From Candidatus Azobacteroides pseudotrichonymphae (GTDB taxonomy: Bacteria > Bacteroidota > Bacteroidia > Bacteroidales > Azobacteroidaceae): a stretch of DNA of 64,000 nucleotides. Made by a program: the position numbers and the translations under genes. The notes beneath the pieces are model-generated. The model was not told the origin of the DNA. It made no database searches and was given only the letters and a program-made list of their open reading frames with translations. The stretch spans positions 240,001 to 304,000 of the forward strand of contig AP017913.1 in assembly GCA_002091395.1 (NCBI GenBank), given 5' to 3'. Shown in pieces: positions 49,751-60,776 of this stretch. Position 1 is the first letter of the stretch. The number at the start of each line of letters is the position of its first letter.

Positions 49751-51181
49751 ATGAAGTTAATATTTAAAGGAGAAAAGTTTGATTTGAATGGATTTCATTC
49801 AGATTCTCGTAAAATTAAAAAAGGTGATTTGTTTGTTGCTGTTGTTGGTTCACAAGTAGATGGACACAATTATATAGAAAAATCAATTAAAAATGGAGCA
49901 AAAATAATTATTTGCCAAACTTTACCTGTAATTATTCGTTCAAATATAACTTATATTCAAGTTAAAGATAGTATTGAAATTTTAGGACAAATAGCTTCCA
50001 TTTGGAATGGAGAACCTTCAAAAAAATTACATTTGATTGGAGTTACTGGGACAAATGGTAAAACAACAATTGTTACTTTATTGTATGAAATTTTTAAAAA
50101 ATTAGGCTATAAAGTAGGGTTAATTTCTACAATTTGTAATTGTATTAATAATCGAATACTTAAGACTACGCACACTACTCCTGATGCAATAGTATTAAAT
50201 AATTTATTATCTCAAATGGTTTCTGAAGAGTGCAAATACGTTTTTATGGAAATAAGTTCCCATGCTATAGAACAAAAAAGAATTGCTGGGTTATATTTTA
50301 GAGGCGGCATTTTTACAAATCTTACACGAGATCATTTGGATTATCATAAAACGTTTGATGTTTATCGAAACACAAAAAAAAAATTTTTTGATCTACTTCC
50401 CGTAGATTCTTTTGCTTTGATTAATAAAGATGATAAAAATGGAACATTTATGGTACAGAATACAAAAGCATTTAAACAATTTTATTCTTTTCAATCTTTA
50501 GCTGATTTTAAAGGAAAAGTTTTAGAGTTACATTTTGATGGTACATTAATGGCTATTAATAATAAAGAATTTTTCACTTTGCTTATAGGTAAGTTTAATG
50601 CTTATAATGTTTTAGCTGTTTATGGGGCAACTGTTTTATTAGGACATAGTCCAGATAAAATACTACTTTTATTAAGTATGCTTCACCCTATTTTGGGGCG
50701 TTTTGAAATTTTACATACTTCCACAAATTTTATTATTGTTATAGATTATGCACATACTCCAGATGCTTTAGTTAACGTATTAGATACTATTAATGAGGTT
50801 TTGAACGGGAGAGGGAAAATTATAACTGTGTTTGGTTGTGGTGGAGATCGTGATAAGGGGAAGCGTCCAATTATGGCAAAAAAAGCTGTGCAACTTAGTC
50901 AAAATGTTATTTTAACTTCAGATAATCCACGTTTTGAAGAACCAAATGATATTATTAGAGACATGATATATGGATTAAATAATAATCAATTAAAAAAAAT
51001 TTTATGTATTGTCGATAGAGAACAAGCTATTCAAACTGCTTGTTTGCTGGCTAAACCTAATGATGTAGTATTAATTGCTGGTAAAGGGCATGAAAATTAT
51101 CAAGAAATAAAAGGATTTAAGAATCATTTTAATGATAAAGAAATTTTGATGAAAATATCTAATTTAAGAATTATAAACTGA
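49751..51181 (+). CDS. murE: UDP-MurNAc-tripeptide synthetase
   Basis: MurE adds the third amino acid to the peptidoglycan precursor. The 476 residues have the ATP loop GVTGTNGKTTIVTLLYE, HTTPDAIVLNNLL, MEISSHAIEQKR and the DNPRFEEP motif, which marks the meso-diaminopimelate-specific form. FGCGGDRDKGKRPIM follows. It starts 3 bp after ftsI and ends 5 bp before mraY. Confidence 0.96.
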   Translation: MKLIFKGEKFDLNGFHSDSRKIKKGDLFVAVVGSQVDGHNYIEKSIKNGAKIIICQTLPVIIRSNITYIQVKDSIEILGQIASIWNGEPSKKLHLIGVTGTNGKTTIVTLLYEIFKKLGYKVGLISTICNCINNRILKTTHTTPDAIVLNNLLSQMVSEECKYVFMEISSHAIEQKRIAGLYFRGGIFTNLTRDHLDYHKTFDVYRNTKKKFFDLLPVDSFALINKDDKNGTFMVQNTKAFKQFYSFQSLADFKGKVLELHFDGTLMAINNKEFFTLLIGKFNAYNVLAVYGATVLLGHSPDKILLLLSMLHPILGRFEILHTSTNFIIVIDYAHTPDALVNVLDTINEVLNGRGKIITVFGCGGDRDKGKRPIMAKKAVQLSQNVILTSDNPRFEEPNDIIRDMIYGLNNNQLKKILCIVDREQAIQTACLLAKPNDVVLIAGKGHENYQEIKGFKNHFNDKEILMKISNLRIIN

Positions 51182-51186
51182 ACTAT

Positions 51187-52437
51187 ATGTTATATGATTT
51201 GTTCCGTTTCCTTAGTCATTTGGATATGCCAGGCGCAAAAATATTTCAATATATTTCTTTTCGCTCAATTTTATCTTTGATTTTATCTTTGATCATTTCT
51301 ATACTCAGTGGGCAAAAAATAATTAATGCTTTAGAAAAGTATGAAATAATGGAAATTGTTCGTGACCTTGAATTGGATGGACAAAATTTGAAAAAAAAAA
51401 TACCTACTATGGGTGGAATTATTATTATTGCAGCAATTTTAATTCCAGTTTTATTATTAGCTCGTCTTTCTAATATATATATATTATTGATGGTGTTTAG
51501 TACCATTTGGCTAGGAATTGTTGGGTTAATTGATGATTATATTAAAACAGTTTGTAAGAATAAAAAAGGATTATCATGGAAAATAAAAATACTAGCTCAA
51601 AGTTTATTGGGCTTAGTAGTTGGTTTAAGTATTTATTTATCTCCTGATGCTGTAATATATAAGAGTACAAAGATTTATCAACAGAGCAATGATTTTTTTT
51701 ATATTTTTCTACCATTAAAATCTACTCAAACTACTGTTCCATTTTTGAAAAATAATAATTTTGACTATCGAATTTTGGCCAAATTATTATCTACTAATCA
51801 CACAAAAGTTGTATGGATACTTTTTGTTTTAGTTGCTATTTTTATTGTAGTAGCTTTATCTAATGGAGCAAATTTGACTGATGGATTAGACGGATTAACA
51901 GCTGGAAATTCTACTATGATCGGTGTTGTATTAGGTATTTTTGCTTATGTATCTGCACATTCAAGATATGCTATTTATCTAAATATTATGTATATCCCAG
52001 GTTGTGAAGAATTAACAATTTTTGCTGGTGCTTTTGTTGGTGCATGTATGGGATTTTTGTGGTATAACTCTTTTCCTGCTCAAATTTTTATGGGTGATAC
52101 TGGGTCACTTACTTTGGGTGGAGCTATCGCAGTATTTGCCATTATTATTCATAAAGAGTTGTTATTACCTATTTTAGGTGGAATATTTTTCATAGAGAGT
52201 TTTTCAGTTTTGATACAAGTAGTCTATTTTAGATATTCAAAAATGAGAACAGGTGTAGGTAAAAGGATATTCAAAATGACACCTATTCATCATCATTTTC
52301 AAAAAGGGCATGCTATGGAAGGAGTCATTATCCAAAAACCATTGAATTCAATTCCAGAATCTAAAATTGTAATTCGTTTTTGGATAATAGCAATTTTATT
52401 GTCTGTGTTAACATTAATAACATTAAAGCTTAGGTAA
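51187..52437 (+). CDS. mraY: Phospho-MurNAc-pentapeptide transferase
   Basis: MraY makes lipid I by transferring phospho-MurNAc-pentapeptide to undecaprenyl phosphate in the inner membrane. The 416-residue protein has around ten spans. Signatures are KKIPTMGGIIII, GLIDDYIKT, ANLTDGLDGLTAGN, FMGDTGSLTLGG and MTPIHHHFQKG. It ends the rsmH-to-mraY block. murD, the usual next gene, has been moved to 28.5 kb. Confidence 0.96.
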   Translation: MLYDLFRFLSHLDMPGAKIFQYISFRSILSLILSLIISILSGQKIINALEKYEIMEIVRDLELDGQNLKKKIPTMGGIIIIAAILIPVLLLARLSNIYILLMVFSTIWLGIVGLIDDYIKTVCKNKKGLSWKIKILAQSLLGLVVGLSIYLSPDAVIYKSTKIYQQSNDFFYIFLPLKSTQTTVPFLKNNNFDYRILAKLLSTNHTKVVWILFVLVAIFIVVALSNGANLTDGLDGLTAGNSTMIGVVLGIFAYVSAHSRYAIYLNIMYIPGCEELTIFAGAFVGACMGFLWYNSFPAQIFMGDTGSLTLGGAIAVFAIIIHKELLLPILGGIFFIESFSVLIQVVYFRYSKMRTGVGKRIFKMTPIHHHFQKGHAMEGVIIQKPLNSIPESKIVIRFWIIAILLSVLTLITLKLR

Positions 52438-53455
52438 TATTGTATTAATTAAAAGTTAAGTTCTATATATTTTCAATATTATTAAGTTGTTAATTAGATT
52501 ATGTGATTTTATTTTGAAAATTTAATTCTTTTGAAAAGTATTTATACAAGTAGAAAATATTTTCTAGTTTTTATTATATTAGAAATATGATACGACTATT
52601 ATAATTGATATTATATCTTAATAATTATTTAATAATAGATTGATTATTAAATAATTAAATTAATTTTTGTATTTAAGTAATATCATTGTACATCTTACAC
52701 TGTTTTGTAATATTAATATAATGTTACTTGTAGTTTAATGATAAATAAAACGAGTGATATGAAGTTTTTGTTAAAAAATATATTATGGTATATGATTATA
52801 TAGAATATTATATAAATACTATAATTACCAATAACAATTTTAGTTGAAATACGATATTGATAAATTTTTAAAAAATTTGAGTTTTGACTAATTGTGTTAT
52901 ACTGTGGATATTTGTTTTTGTAAATTTATAAAAAATGATTTCTTGATAAAGGAGTATTAACTTCTGATAATTTGAGTTAATCTTTTGTTACGTGTGTAAA
53001 ATTGCTTTTTAGTCATTATGCTACTTGTAGAATTTTGTTATAATTAGTTGAATATTATTTTTAATTAAATTATTATAGTAATTGATTTTCATTCATGTTT
53101 GTAGAACATTTCAATTATCTCTCTTTTTAGTATTTTCAAAAATATCTTTTACTTTTAATAATGTTAGCCATATGTATTTATATGTTGAATACTAGCCTAA
53201 TGTGTGAACATAAGATGAAAACTTTTTGTTTTATTTATTAGATAGTAAATTTAATAAGATAAAAGGCATATGAGAAAATCTAAAATTTTTATTGATATTT
53301 AATTGGTTTTTCGAAAAAATTGAAATGTGGAACTATTATTTAATGATTTTTTGAATTTTATTTTGAAATAAAATCAGTATACTAGTGTAATTTTTGTACT
53401 GCTAAAATAATTTAGATGAAGAAATATAATTTATTAAAAAATAAATTAAATAAAA
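52438..53455. other. Gene-free region after mraY
   Basis: About 1 kb of very AT-rich sequence where murD and the rest of the cell-division cluster would be expected. I find no readable remnant of murD. A perfect hairpin at 52622-52657 may end the mraY transcript. A TAATTTTTG element (53388-53396) with TTTG 22 nt upstream is a weak rarA promoter candidate. Confidence 0.55.
52622..52657 (+). terminator. Perfect 15-bp hairpin, possible terminator after mraY
   Basis: TAATTATTTAATAAT and its exact reverse complement flank a 6-nt loop, and a T-rich run follows at about 52664-52668. It is 185 bp past mraY. The stem is A-T only, so strength is doubtful. Confidence 0.45.
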
Positions 53456-54730
53456 ATGAGTAAATACTTGGCAGAAAGGATGCGACCTAAATCTCTTGAT
53501 GATTTTTTAGGTCAAAAACATTTGGTTGGTGAAGGAAATGTTTTAAGAAAAATGATAGAAATGAGACATATATATCCATTTATTCTATGGGGGCCTTCTG
53601 GGGTTGGGAAAACAACTTTAGTACAAATTATTTCTAAACATGTAAATATTCCGTTTTTAACTTTAAGTGCTGTTGATTCTGGTATAAATGATATAAAAAA
53701 GGTTGTTAGCTCTGCTAACAACCTTCATTTATTTAATAATGTTCGACCTATTCTTTTTATTGATGAAATCCATCGATACAATAAAATTCAGCAAAATTTT
53801 CTTCTAACTATTTTAGAAAAAGAAATTATTACTTTGATTGGTACAACTACTGAAAACCCTTCTTTTGAAATCATTAATCCGTTACTTTCTCGTTGTCATG
53901 TTTACGTATTAGACAATTTGAGCGATAAAGATCTTCTTATATTAATGTATAAAGCTTTAAAAGAAGATATACAATTGCAGAATTATATAATAAAAGTAAA
54001 AGAAACTACAACTTTGCTACGTTTTGCTGATGGCGATGCTCGTAAACTGTTGAATATATTAGAATTAGTTATTGAAACAGAAAAAAATGGGAAAGAAAAA
54101 GTCATCACTATCACCGATTCTATGATTAGAAATTATTTACAAAAGAGTTTTACAGCGTATAGTAAAAAAAGTCAGGTTCATTATGATATTATTTCAGCTT
54201 TTATTAAATCTATCAGGGGAAGTGATCCAGATGCTGCTATTTATTGGTTAGCAAGGATGTTGATAGGAGGTGAAGATCCAAAATTTATTGCTCGACGTTT
54301 AGTTATTTCTGCTTCAGAAGATATTGGCCTTTCTAATCCTAATGCTTTGTTATTGGCAAACGCTTGTTTTGATTCTGTTAGTAAAGTTGGAATGCCTGAA
54401 AGTAGAATTATTTTAGCTGAAACAACTATTTATTTAGCAACTTGTCCTAAAAGTAATTCTGCTTATGAAGCGATAGAAACTGCTTTAAAAGAAGTCGCTT
54501 GTTCTGGAAATATTTCTGTCCCTTTACACTTAAGGAATGCACCAAATCAATTAATGAAAGATTTAGATTATGGTAAAAATTACAAATGCTGTCATCATTA
54601 TAAAAATGATCATATTCAACAGATTTTTTTGCCTCAAAAGATCAAAAACAAAAAATTCTGGGTTTCTAAAAAAAATTTGCAGGAATTAAAAATGCAAAAA
54701 TATATAGATTTAAAGAACCAAATTATTTAG
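53456..54730 (+). CDS. rarA: Replication-associated recombination protein A (MgsA/RarA ATPase)
   Basis: A clamp-loader-like AAA+ ATPase that acts at stalled replication forks. The 424 residues have MRPKSLDDFLGQKHLVGEG, Walker A WGPSGVGKTTLVQI, Walker B LFIDEIHRYNK, the sensor TTENPSFEI and the arginine finger region LLSRCHVYVL. A 12-bp perfect hairpin (53699-53725) codes for a variable stretch between Walker A and B. The stop overlaps the convergent radA gene by 4 bp. Confidence 0.95.
   Translation: MSKYLAERMRPKSLDDFLGQKHLVGEGNVLRKMIEMRHIYPFILWGPSGVGKTTLVQIISKHVNIPFLTLSAVDSGINDIKKVVSSANNLHLFNNVRPILFIDEIHRYNKIQQNFLLTILEKEIITLIGTTTENPSFEIINPLLSRCHVYVLDNLSDKDLLILMYKALKEDIQLQNYIIKVKETTTLLRFADGDARKLLNILELVIETEKNGKEKVITITDSMIRNYLQKSFTAYSKKSQVHYDIISAFIKSIRGSDPDAAIYWLARMLIGGEDPKFIARRLVISASEDIGLSNPNALLLANACFDSVSKVGMPESRIILAETTIYLATCPKSNSAYEAIETALKEVACSGNISVPLHLRNAPNQLMKDLDYGKNYKCCHHYKNDHIQQIFLPQKIKNKKFWVSKKNLQELKMQKYIDLKNQII
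53699..53725. repeat. In-gene perfect 12-bp inverted repeat
   Basis: AAGGTTGTTAGC and its exact reverse complement are separated by 3 nt, in the rarA gene. Codes for IKKVVSSANNLHLF in a variable part of the protein. Confidence 0.75.
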
Positions 54731-56103
54731 TAAAATAATAGTTTAAACGCTTCTTCCACTTTTTTTACTGGATTAATAGTAATATTTAGTTTTTTTAAAT
54801 TGGCATCTTTATAATTATTCTCTGGTATTATTATTTTTTGAAATCCAAGTTTTTCAGCCTCAAATACTCTTGATTCTATCCGATTTACAAATCGAATTTC
54901 TCCTGATAATCCAACTTCTCCACACAAGCATACTTTTCGTTTAATAGGGACATTTAAATTTGATGAAAGAATAGCAGATATTACCGATAAATCAATTGCT
55001 GGATCATTAATTTTTAATCCACCAGCAATATTTAAAAATACATCCTTTTGGCACAATTTGAATCCAACTTTTTTTTCTAAAACAGCTAGTAACATGTTCA
55101 TTCGGCGTATATCAAATCCTGTAGTATTCCTTTGTGGAATTCCATATACAGAAGTACTTACTAATGCTTGTATTTCAATTAAAAATGGTCTAGCACCTTC
55201 AATAATTGCAGCAATTGTTATTCCACTTAATTCTTCATAATTTTGAGTTAATAATAATTCAGATAGACTATTAATTTCATGTAATCCATTTGGTTTCATC
55301 TCGTAAATACCAAGTTCTGCAGTGCTTCCGAAACGATTTTTTATATTTCGTAATATACGATATATGTAATTTTGATCTCCTTCAAATTGTAGAACTACAT
55401 CTACGATATGTTCTAGTATTTTAGGACCTGCAATATTACCTTCTTTATTTATATGTCCAATAAGAAAAAAAGGAATATTAGTTTTTTTAGCAAATTTAAG
55501 CAAAATTGAAGCTATTTCTCTAATTTGAGATATAGTTCCAGATCCAGATTCAATTTGTTCTGTAAAAAGTGTTTGAATAGAATCAATTACAACTATATTA
55601 GGTTGTACACAATTGATATGATTTAGTATTTGTTTTAAATTAGTTTCGCACAAAATAAAACAACTTTCATTTTTTATATTTAATCTTTCTGCTCGTAGTT
55701 TTAATTGTTTAGCACTCTCTTCTCCTGATATATACAATGTCTTATATTTCAATTTTAGTATTGTTTGTAATATTAAAGTAGATTTACCAATTCCCGGTTC
55801 TCCTCCAATCAAAACTAGTGACCCAGAAACTAAACCGCCTCCTAAAACACGATTGAATTCTTTGTCGATTACGTCTATTCGAAGTTCCTTATCTGTTTGA
55901 ATACTTTTTAACAATAATGGATTAGATTTTACTGTTTCAACATTGAATAATTTTGGTGAAAATAAATTAACGATAGGTTTATCAGTGATAATTTCTTCTT
56001 TATAAGTATTCCATTTGTGACAAATGGGACATTTTCCTATCCATTTGTGAAAATTATTTCCACATTGTGAACAAACAAAATGAGTTTTTATTTTTGTCCT
56101 CAT
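54727..56103 (-). CDS. radA: DNA repair protein RadA
   Basis: RadA is a RecA-like ATPase that helps branch migration in recombination. The 458 residues have the N-terminal zinc finger (Cys11, Cys14, Cys25, Cys28), Walker A GGEPGIGKSTLILQT, the RadA-specific KNRFGS motif (in ILRNIKNRFGSTAELG) and a C-terminal Lon-like domain (GEVGLSGEIRFV). Complete. It is 40 bp downstream of infB on the same strand. Confidence 0.95.
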   Translation of the reverse strand: MRTKIKTHFVCSQCGNNFHKWIGKCPICHKWNTYKEEIITDKPIVNLFSPKLFNVETVKSNPLLLKSIQTDKELRIDVIDKEFNRVLGGGLVSGSLVLIGGEPGIGKSTLILQTILKLKYKTLYISGEESAKQLKLRAERLNIKNESCFILCETNLKQILNHINCVQPNIVVIDSIQTLFTEQIESGSGTISQIREIASILLKFAKKTNIPFFLIGHINKEGNIAGPKILEHIVDVVLQFEGDQNYIYRILRNIKNRFGSTAELGIYEMKPNGLHEINSLSELLLTQNYEELSGITIAAIIEGARPFLIEIQALVSTSVYGIPQRNTTGFDIRRMNMLLAVLEKKVGFKLCQKDVFLNIAGGLKINDPAIDLSVISAILSSNLNVPIKRKVCLCGEVGLSGEIRFVNRIESRVFEAEKLGFQKIIIPENNYKDANLKKLNITINPVKKVEEAFKLLFY

Positions 56104-56143
56104 TACAATTTTTCAATTTCATAAAGAAGTTTTCCGTTAATGC

Positions 56144-58825
56144 TTATTTTGATTTTATTTCCTCAAATGTTTCAATAATATCACCAACTTTAATATCATT
56201 AAAGTTATAAATATTTAATCCACATTCATAACCTTGTGTTACTTCTTTTACATTCTCTTTATACCGTTTTAACGAAGCTAATTCTCCAGTATAAATTATA
56301 GCTCCATTTCTTATTAAATGAATTTTATCTTCTCGTTTAATTCTTCCTTCCTTAACTATGCATCCAGCTACAGATCCAATTTTATTTAGTTTGTAAATTT
56401 CATGTATCTCTACAGTAGCTGTAATTTTTTCTTTAATTTTTGGAGCAAGCATACCACTTATAGCATTCTTTAGTTCTTCTATTGCATTATAAATGATCGA
56501 GTATAAACGAATATCTACTCCTTCCTTTTCTGCTAATTTTCGTGCTGATTGTGATGGGCGTATTTGAAATCCAATAATAAATGCATTTGATGCTGCTGCT
56601 AAAATAACGTCTGATTCTGATATTTGTCCGACTCCTTTGTGGATAATATTTACTTGGACTTGTTCTGTAGAAAGTCTAATTAATGAATCTGAAAGAGCTT
56701 CTATAGAGCCATCTACATCCCCTTTAACGATTATATTTAGTTGCTGAAAATTTCCTGCAGAAATACGGCGACTAATATCATCCAACGTCAATAATTTTTG
56801 AGTTCGTAATCCTTGTTCACGTTGTAATTGTATCCGTTTTGTTGCTATTTCTCGTGCTTCTTGTTCAGTTTCCATTACTTGAAAAATATCACCAGCTTGA
56901 GGAGCTCCATTTAATCCTAAAATTAATATTGCTTCAGATGGGCCAGCTTCATTTATCTTTTGATTTTTTTCATTAAACAATGCTTTTATACGGCCAAAAT
57001 ATGTCCCTGCTAAAATAATATTTCCTAATTTTATAGTGCCATTTTGCACTAAAATAGTCACTACATAACCACGTCCTTTATCTAAAGATGATTCTATCAC
57101 TGAACCGGTAGCTTTTCTTTTTGGATTAGCTTTTAAATCTAGTAATTCTGCTTCTAATAAAACTTTTTCTAAAAGTTCTTTTATTCCATTCCCATTTTTT
57201 GCAGAAATATCTTGTGATTGATATTTTCCTCCCCAGTCTTCTATTAAATAGTTCATAGAAGAAAGTGCTTCTTTTATTTTTTCAGGGTTTGCTCCAGATT
57301 TATCAATTTTATTAATTGCAAACACGATAGGAACTTCGGCAGCTGCAGCATGATTGATTGCTTCTATTGTTTGAGGCATTACATTGTCATCCGCTGCGAT
57401 TATAATAATGACGATATCTGTTACTTTAGCTCCACGAGCTCGCATAGCGGTAAATACTTCATGGCCAGGAGTATCCAAAAAAGTAATTTTGCGACCATTT
57501 TTTAATTTCACGTGATATGCTCCAATGTGCTGAGTAATGCCTCCTGATTCACTAGAAATAATGTTACTATTACGGATATTATCAAGTAGAGACGTTTTTC
57601 CATGGTCTACATGTCCCATTATAGTTATAATTGGTGGGCGAGGTACTGATTGTTCTTGATCTCCATCATCATTGATGTCATTAACAATTTTTTCACTTAC
57701 ATACTCCGTTCTGTATCCGAATTCATCAGCAACAATATCAATTGTTTCAGTATCTAAACGCTGATTGATAGAAACCATAATACCAATTGACATACAGGTA
57801 GAAATAACCTGAACTACAGGAATATTCATCATATTTGCTAAATCATTCGCAGTAACAAATTCTGTTAGTTTAATTACTTTATTCTCTTGTTCTTTTAGTT
57901 TACTTTGTTCATTACGTTGTTGTGATAATATATCTCGTTTTTCTTTTCGATATTTTGTTCCTTTTTTTAAACTGCTTTCAGATAACTTTGCCAAAGTTTT
58001 TTTGACTTGTTTCTGAATATCATCTTTATTTATTTTACTATTAAAAGTTGTTGATTTATTAGAGTTAGTATATTTATTTTTTTTCTTAGAATGTATTGAA
58101 ACATTTTGATTAATATCTATCCTTCTGTGTTTAATACGATTTCTTTTTTTCTTTTTTGTAACTTCAATACCTACTTGTTGTAAAGGATGAATCAGTTTTT
58201 CTCTTGTATCAGTTTTGAGTGTTTCGCAACTTGCCATGTTAGTTGTTTTTTTGTTTTTTACCCATTTTTGTTTTTCATCTTTTGGTTTTCGATTGGTGCG
58301 AATAAAATTATTAATAGTTGTCAAATCAATTTTTCCAGTAATAGTAAAATTGATTTTCTGTTTCGTAGAATTTTGCAACCGAAAAATATTTTCTTTTCTA
58401 TTACTATCGTAGTTTGGAGTATCTTCTTCAATTGATTTTTTTTCAACTGAAGATTTTTTTACTTTATAAGAGTGTTTACTCATGTCAAGAGTGTCAATCT
58501 CAAATTGTCTTTTTTTAATTTCTTCTTTTTTGAATAAAAAAAATGGTTCTGTTTTTTTTATTTGTATTGACTCATTATTGTTAACTATTTTTGTGTGATT
58601 CTTTTCTTTCAAGTAAAAGCTCTCTGTATCATTTTTTTTTGACTCAAGGTTTAATTTTAAGTTCTTATCTTTATTAAATTCTTTGTTAAGCATTTCATAT
58701 TCTTCATTACTGATTTTTGTATTTGGATTTTCTTCTGGAGAATATCCTTTGCTGTGTAGAAATTTAACTATAGTTGAAAGTCCTACATTTAGATATTTTG
58801 TTACCTTGTTCAGCCTAATTGACAT
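56144..58825 (-). CDS. infB: Translation initiation factor IF-2
   Basis: IF-2 brings initiator tRNA to the ribosome. The 893-residue protein has an N-terminal IF2N helix, a long, Lys- and Ser-rich spacer (about residues 40-300), a second IF2N and the GTPase domain with [15 protein letters not shown] near residue 400, DTPGHEVF and NKIDKSGA. Domains II to IV follow. Size is a little under the Bacteroides form of about 1000, mainly a shorter spacer. It follows nusA by 13 bp. Confidence 0.96.
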   Translation of the reverse strand: MSIRLNKVTKYLNVGLSTIVKFLHSKGYSPEENPNTKISNEEYEMLNKEFNKDKNLKLNLESKKNDTESFYLKEKNHTKIVNNNESIQIKKTEPFFLFKKEEIKKRQFEIDTLDMSKHSYKVKKSSVEKKSIEEDTPNYDSNRKENIFRLQNSTKQKINFTITGKIDLTTINNFIRTNRKPKDEKQKWVKNKKTTNMASCETLKTDTREKLIHPLQQVGIEVTKKKKRNRIKHRRIDINQNVSIHSKKKNKYTNSNKSTTFNSKINKDDIQKQVKKTLAKLSESSLKKGTKYRKEKRDILSQQRNEQSKLKEQENKVIKLTEFVTANDLANMMNIPVVQVISTCMSIGIMVSINQRLDTETIDIVADEFGYRTEYVSEKIVNDINDDGDQEQSVPRPPIITIMGHVDHGKTSLLDNIRNSNIISSESGGITQHIGAYHVKLKNGRKITFLDTPGHEVFTAMRARGAKVTDIVIIIIAADDNVMPQTIEAINHAAAAEVPIVFAINKIDKSGANPEKIKEALSSMNYLIEDWGGKYQSQDISAKNGNGIKELLEKVLLEAELLDLKANPKRKATGSVIESSLDKGRGYVVTILVQNGTIKLGNIILAGTYFGRIKALFNEKNQKINEAGPSEAILILGLNGAPQAGDIFQVMETEQEAREIATKRIQLQREQGLRTQKLLTLDDISRRISAGNFQQLNIIVKGDVDGSIEALSDSLIRLSTEQVQVNIIHKGVGQISESDVILAAASNAFIIGFQIRPSQSARKLAEKEGVDIRLYSIIYNAIEELKNAISGMLAPKIKEKITATVEIHEIYKLNKIGSVAGCIVKEGRIKREDKIHLIRNGAIIYTGELASLKRYKENVKEVTQGYECGLNIYNFNDIKVGDIIETFEEIKSK

Positions 58826-58838
58826 AATATATTATTCT

Positions 58839-60089
58839 TTATTTTTCAAATTCAGATCTAAATATTTTTAAAATTTCATCAACTGTATTTTCTTCTAAAT
58901 CAGCCTGTTCAGCTATTTCTTCTTTAGTTTTTTCCAAAACATTCTTTGCTGTATAACAACCAATATTTTTTAATGCTCCTATTATCCAATCTTCTATTTC
59001 GTCTGAAAATTCATCTATATAGATATCTTCGTCATCATTTTCTTCTTCTTTGAAGACATCAATTGTATATCCTGTTAGGATACTAGCTAATTTAATATTT
59101 AATCCATTTTTCCCTATGGCCAATGAGACTTCTTCTGGACGAAGAAAAGCTTCTGCTTTTTTAAATTTTTCATAAATTTTAATAGAAGAAATTTTAGCAG
59201 GACTTAATGCTCTTTGGATAAATAAAGATATATTTGATGTATAGTTGATTACATCTATATTCTCGTTGCGTAATTCACGTACTATACTGTGAATACGCAT
59301 TCCTTTCATTCCTACACATGCTCCTACTGGATCAATGCGTTCATCGTATGATTCAACAGCTATTTTAGCTCTTTCACCAGGAATGCGAGCTATGCATTTA
59401 ATAAAAATTAACCCATCTTGAATTTCTGGAACTTCTAATTCAAACAATCGTTGCATAAATAAATTAGATGTACGAGAAAGAATAATTTTTGGATTATTAT
59501 TAAAGTTGTCAACTTTAATCACTATTGCGCGACAAGTTTCGTTTTTACGGAAAAAATCACTAGGAATTTGTTCATATTTTGGAAGTATTAGTTCATTTCC
59601 TTCATCGTCTAATATAAGCATTTCTTTTTTCCAAACTTGGTAAACTTCTCCTGTAACAATATGTCCTATTTTATCTTTATATTTATTATAAATGTAGTTA
59701 TTTTGTAGTTCTAATATTTTGGAAGTCAATGTTTGACGAATATTTAAGATTGTGCGTCTTCCAAAAGAAGCAAAGTTTATTGCGTCGCTTATTTCTTCAC
59801 CTATTTCATAATCTGAATCTATTTGCTTTGCTTCTGTTAATGCTATTTGTGAATTAGAATCCTCTAATTTGTTGTCTTGTACAACTTCTCTGTTTCTCCA
59901 AATTTCAAAATCACCTTTATCTGGGTTGATAATAATATTATAATTTTTGTCTGAACCAAACACTTTGCTAATTGCACTTCGAAATGTTTCTTCTAATACA
60001 CTAATTAATGTCGTTTTATCTATATTTTTACTTGCCTTAAAATTTGCAAACATTTCAATCATATTTAAGTCTATTTCTTTTTTCTTCAT
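58839..60089 (-). CDS. nusA: Transcription termination/antitermination protein NusA
   Basis: NusA binds RNA polymerase and nascent RNA. The 416 residues include an N-terminal RNAP-binding domain, an S1 domain (GHIVTGEVYQVWKKEML), two KH domains (DPVGACVGMKGMRIHSIV, SLAIGKNGLNIKLAS) and a short C-terminal helical repeat. nusA and infB form an operon. rimP, which precedes nusA in most bacteria, is not found upstream. A 10-bp perfect hairpin (59499-59519) lies within the gene. Confidence 0.95.
   Translation of the reverse strand: MKKKEIDLNMIEMFANFKASKNIDKTTLISVLEETFRSAISKVFGSDKNYNIIINPDKGDFEIWRNREVVQDNKLEDSNSQIALTEAKQIDSDYEIGEEISDAINFASFGRRTILNIRQTLTSKILELQNNYIYNKYKDKIGHIVTGEVYQVWKKEMLILDDEGNELILPKYEQIPSDFFRKNETCRAIVIKVDNFNNNPKIILSRTSNLFMQRLFELEVPEIQDGLIFIKCIARIPGERAKIAVESYDERIDPVGACVGMKGMRIHSIVRELRNENIDVINYTSNISLFIQRALSPAKISSIKIYEKFKKAEAFLRPEEVSLAIGKNGLNIKLASILTGYTIDVFKEEENDDEDIYIDEFSDEIEDWIIGALKNIGCYTAKNVLEKTKEEIAEQADLEENTVDEILKIFRSEFEK
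59499..59519. repeat. In-gene perfect 10-bp inverted repeat
   Basis: ATTAAAGTTG and CAACTTTAAT flank one base in nusA. Codes for VIKVDNFNN. Short enough that chance is a fair explanation. Confidence 0.6.
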
Positions 60090-60662
60090 AAGTGTTTGAA
60101 ACTTGAATAATAACCGTACTTCAAATCTTAATATTGCCTTAATATTGCTATTTCAATGATAAAGGTGTTCATTTATTTTAAACCACTTTGAAAAAATACA
60201 TTTTATAAATTTATTATGTATTTTGATTCACTACGAAACGAGTGTACTACTTTAGTGATGAACATTGGCTTGCCATAAAGTTAAGTATTCTAAAATTAAA
60301 ATTAGTTATACTAAAGAAATTAATTTAACTTAATGTCAAATATTTAAGGTATGTTTTATTTTAATATAAGTGTTTTTAATTAGCTCTAATTCTGTTTAGA
60401 TAATCTTTTAAATAAAGAATTCAAAAAAGATATTGCTGATATTTAAATTTACAATGTTTATTAAAAATTTTATGTGTTATAAATAATTTTTTCAAAAATT
60501 TAAAAACTGTTCAAACAATTTTTAATAAGTGTATTTTTACATTGGCATAGAGTGTTTATTTGAAATTATAATATTCACTGAAGATCGATAAGTATTAGTT
60601 TTTTCTAAAACTATATTTAAAAAATCAAAGAATAAAATTTTATATCAATTGGAAAATTTGTG
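60090..60662. other. Gene-free region upstream of nusA
   Basis: 573 bp with a tandem 11-bp duplication (CTTAATATTGC, 60127-60148) and no readable gene. rimP would be expected here and may have been lost or moved. The nusA promoter should be at the left end. Confidence 0.5.
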
Positions 60663-60734
60663 TACCTCCACCGGGAGTTGAACCCGGATTTAAAGTTTAG
60701 GAAACTTTCGTTCTATCCATTGAACTATAGAGGC
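60663..60734 (-). tRNA. tRNA-Arg (CCU)
   Basis: A minus-strand tRNA of 72 nt. The acceptor stem is GCCTCTA with TGGAGGT, the anticodon stem AAAGT/ACTTT carries loop TTCCTAA (anticodon CCT), and the T arm has CCGGG with loop TTCAACT. Discriminator A. No encoded CCA. Reads AGG. Confidence 0.95.
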
Positions 60735-60776
60735 AAGTATATTTAATAAAAGCAATACTTTTAATTTGGTACAAAT

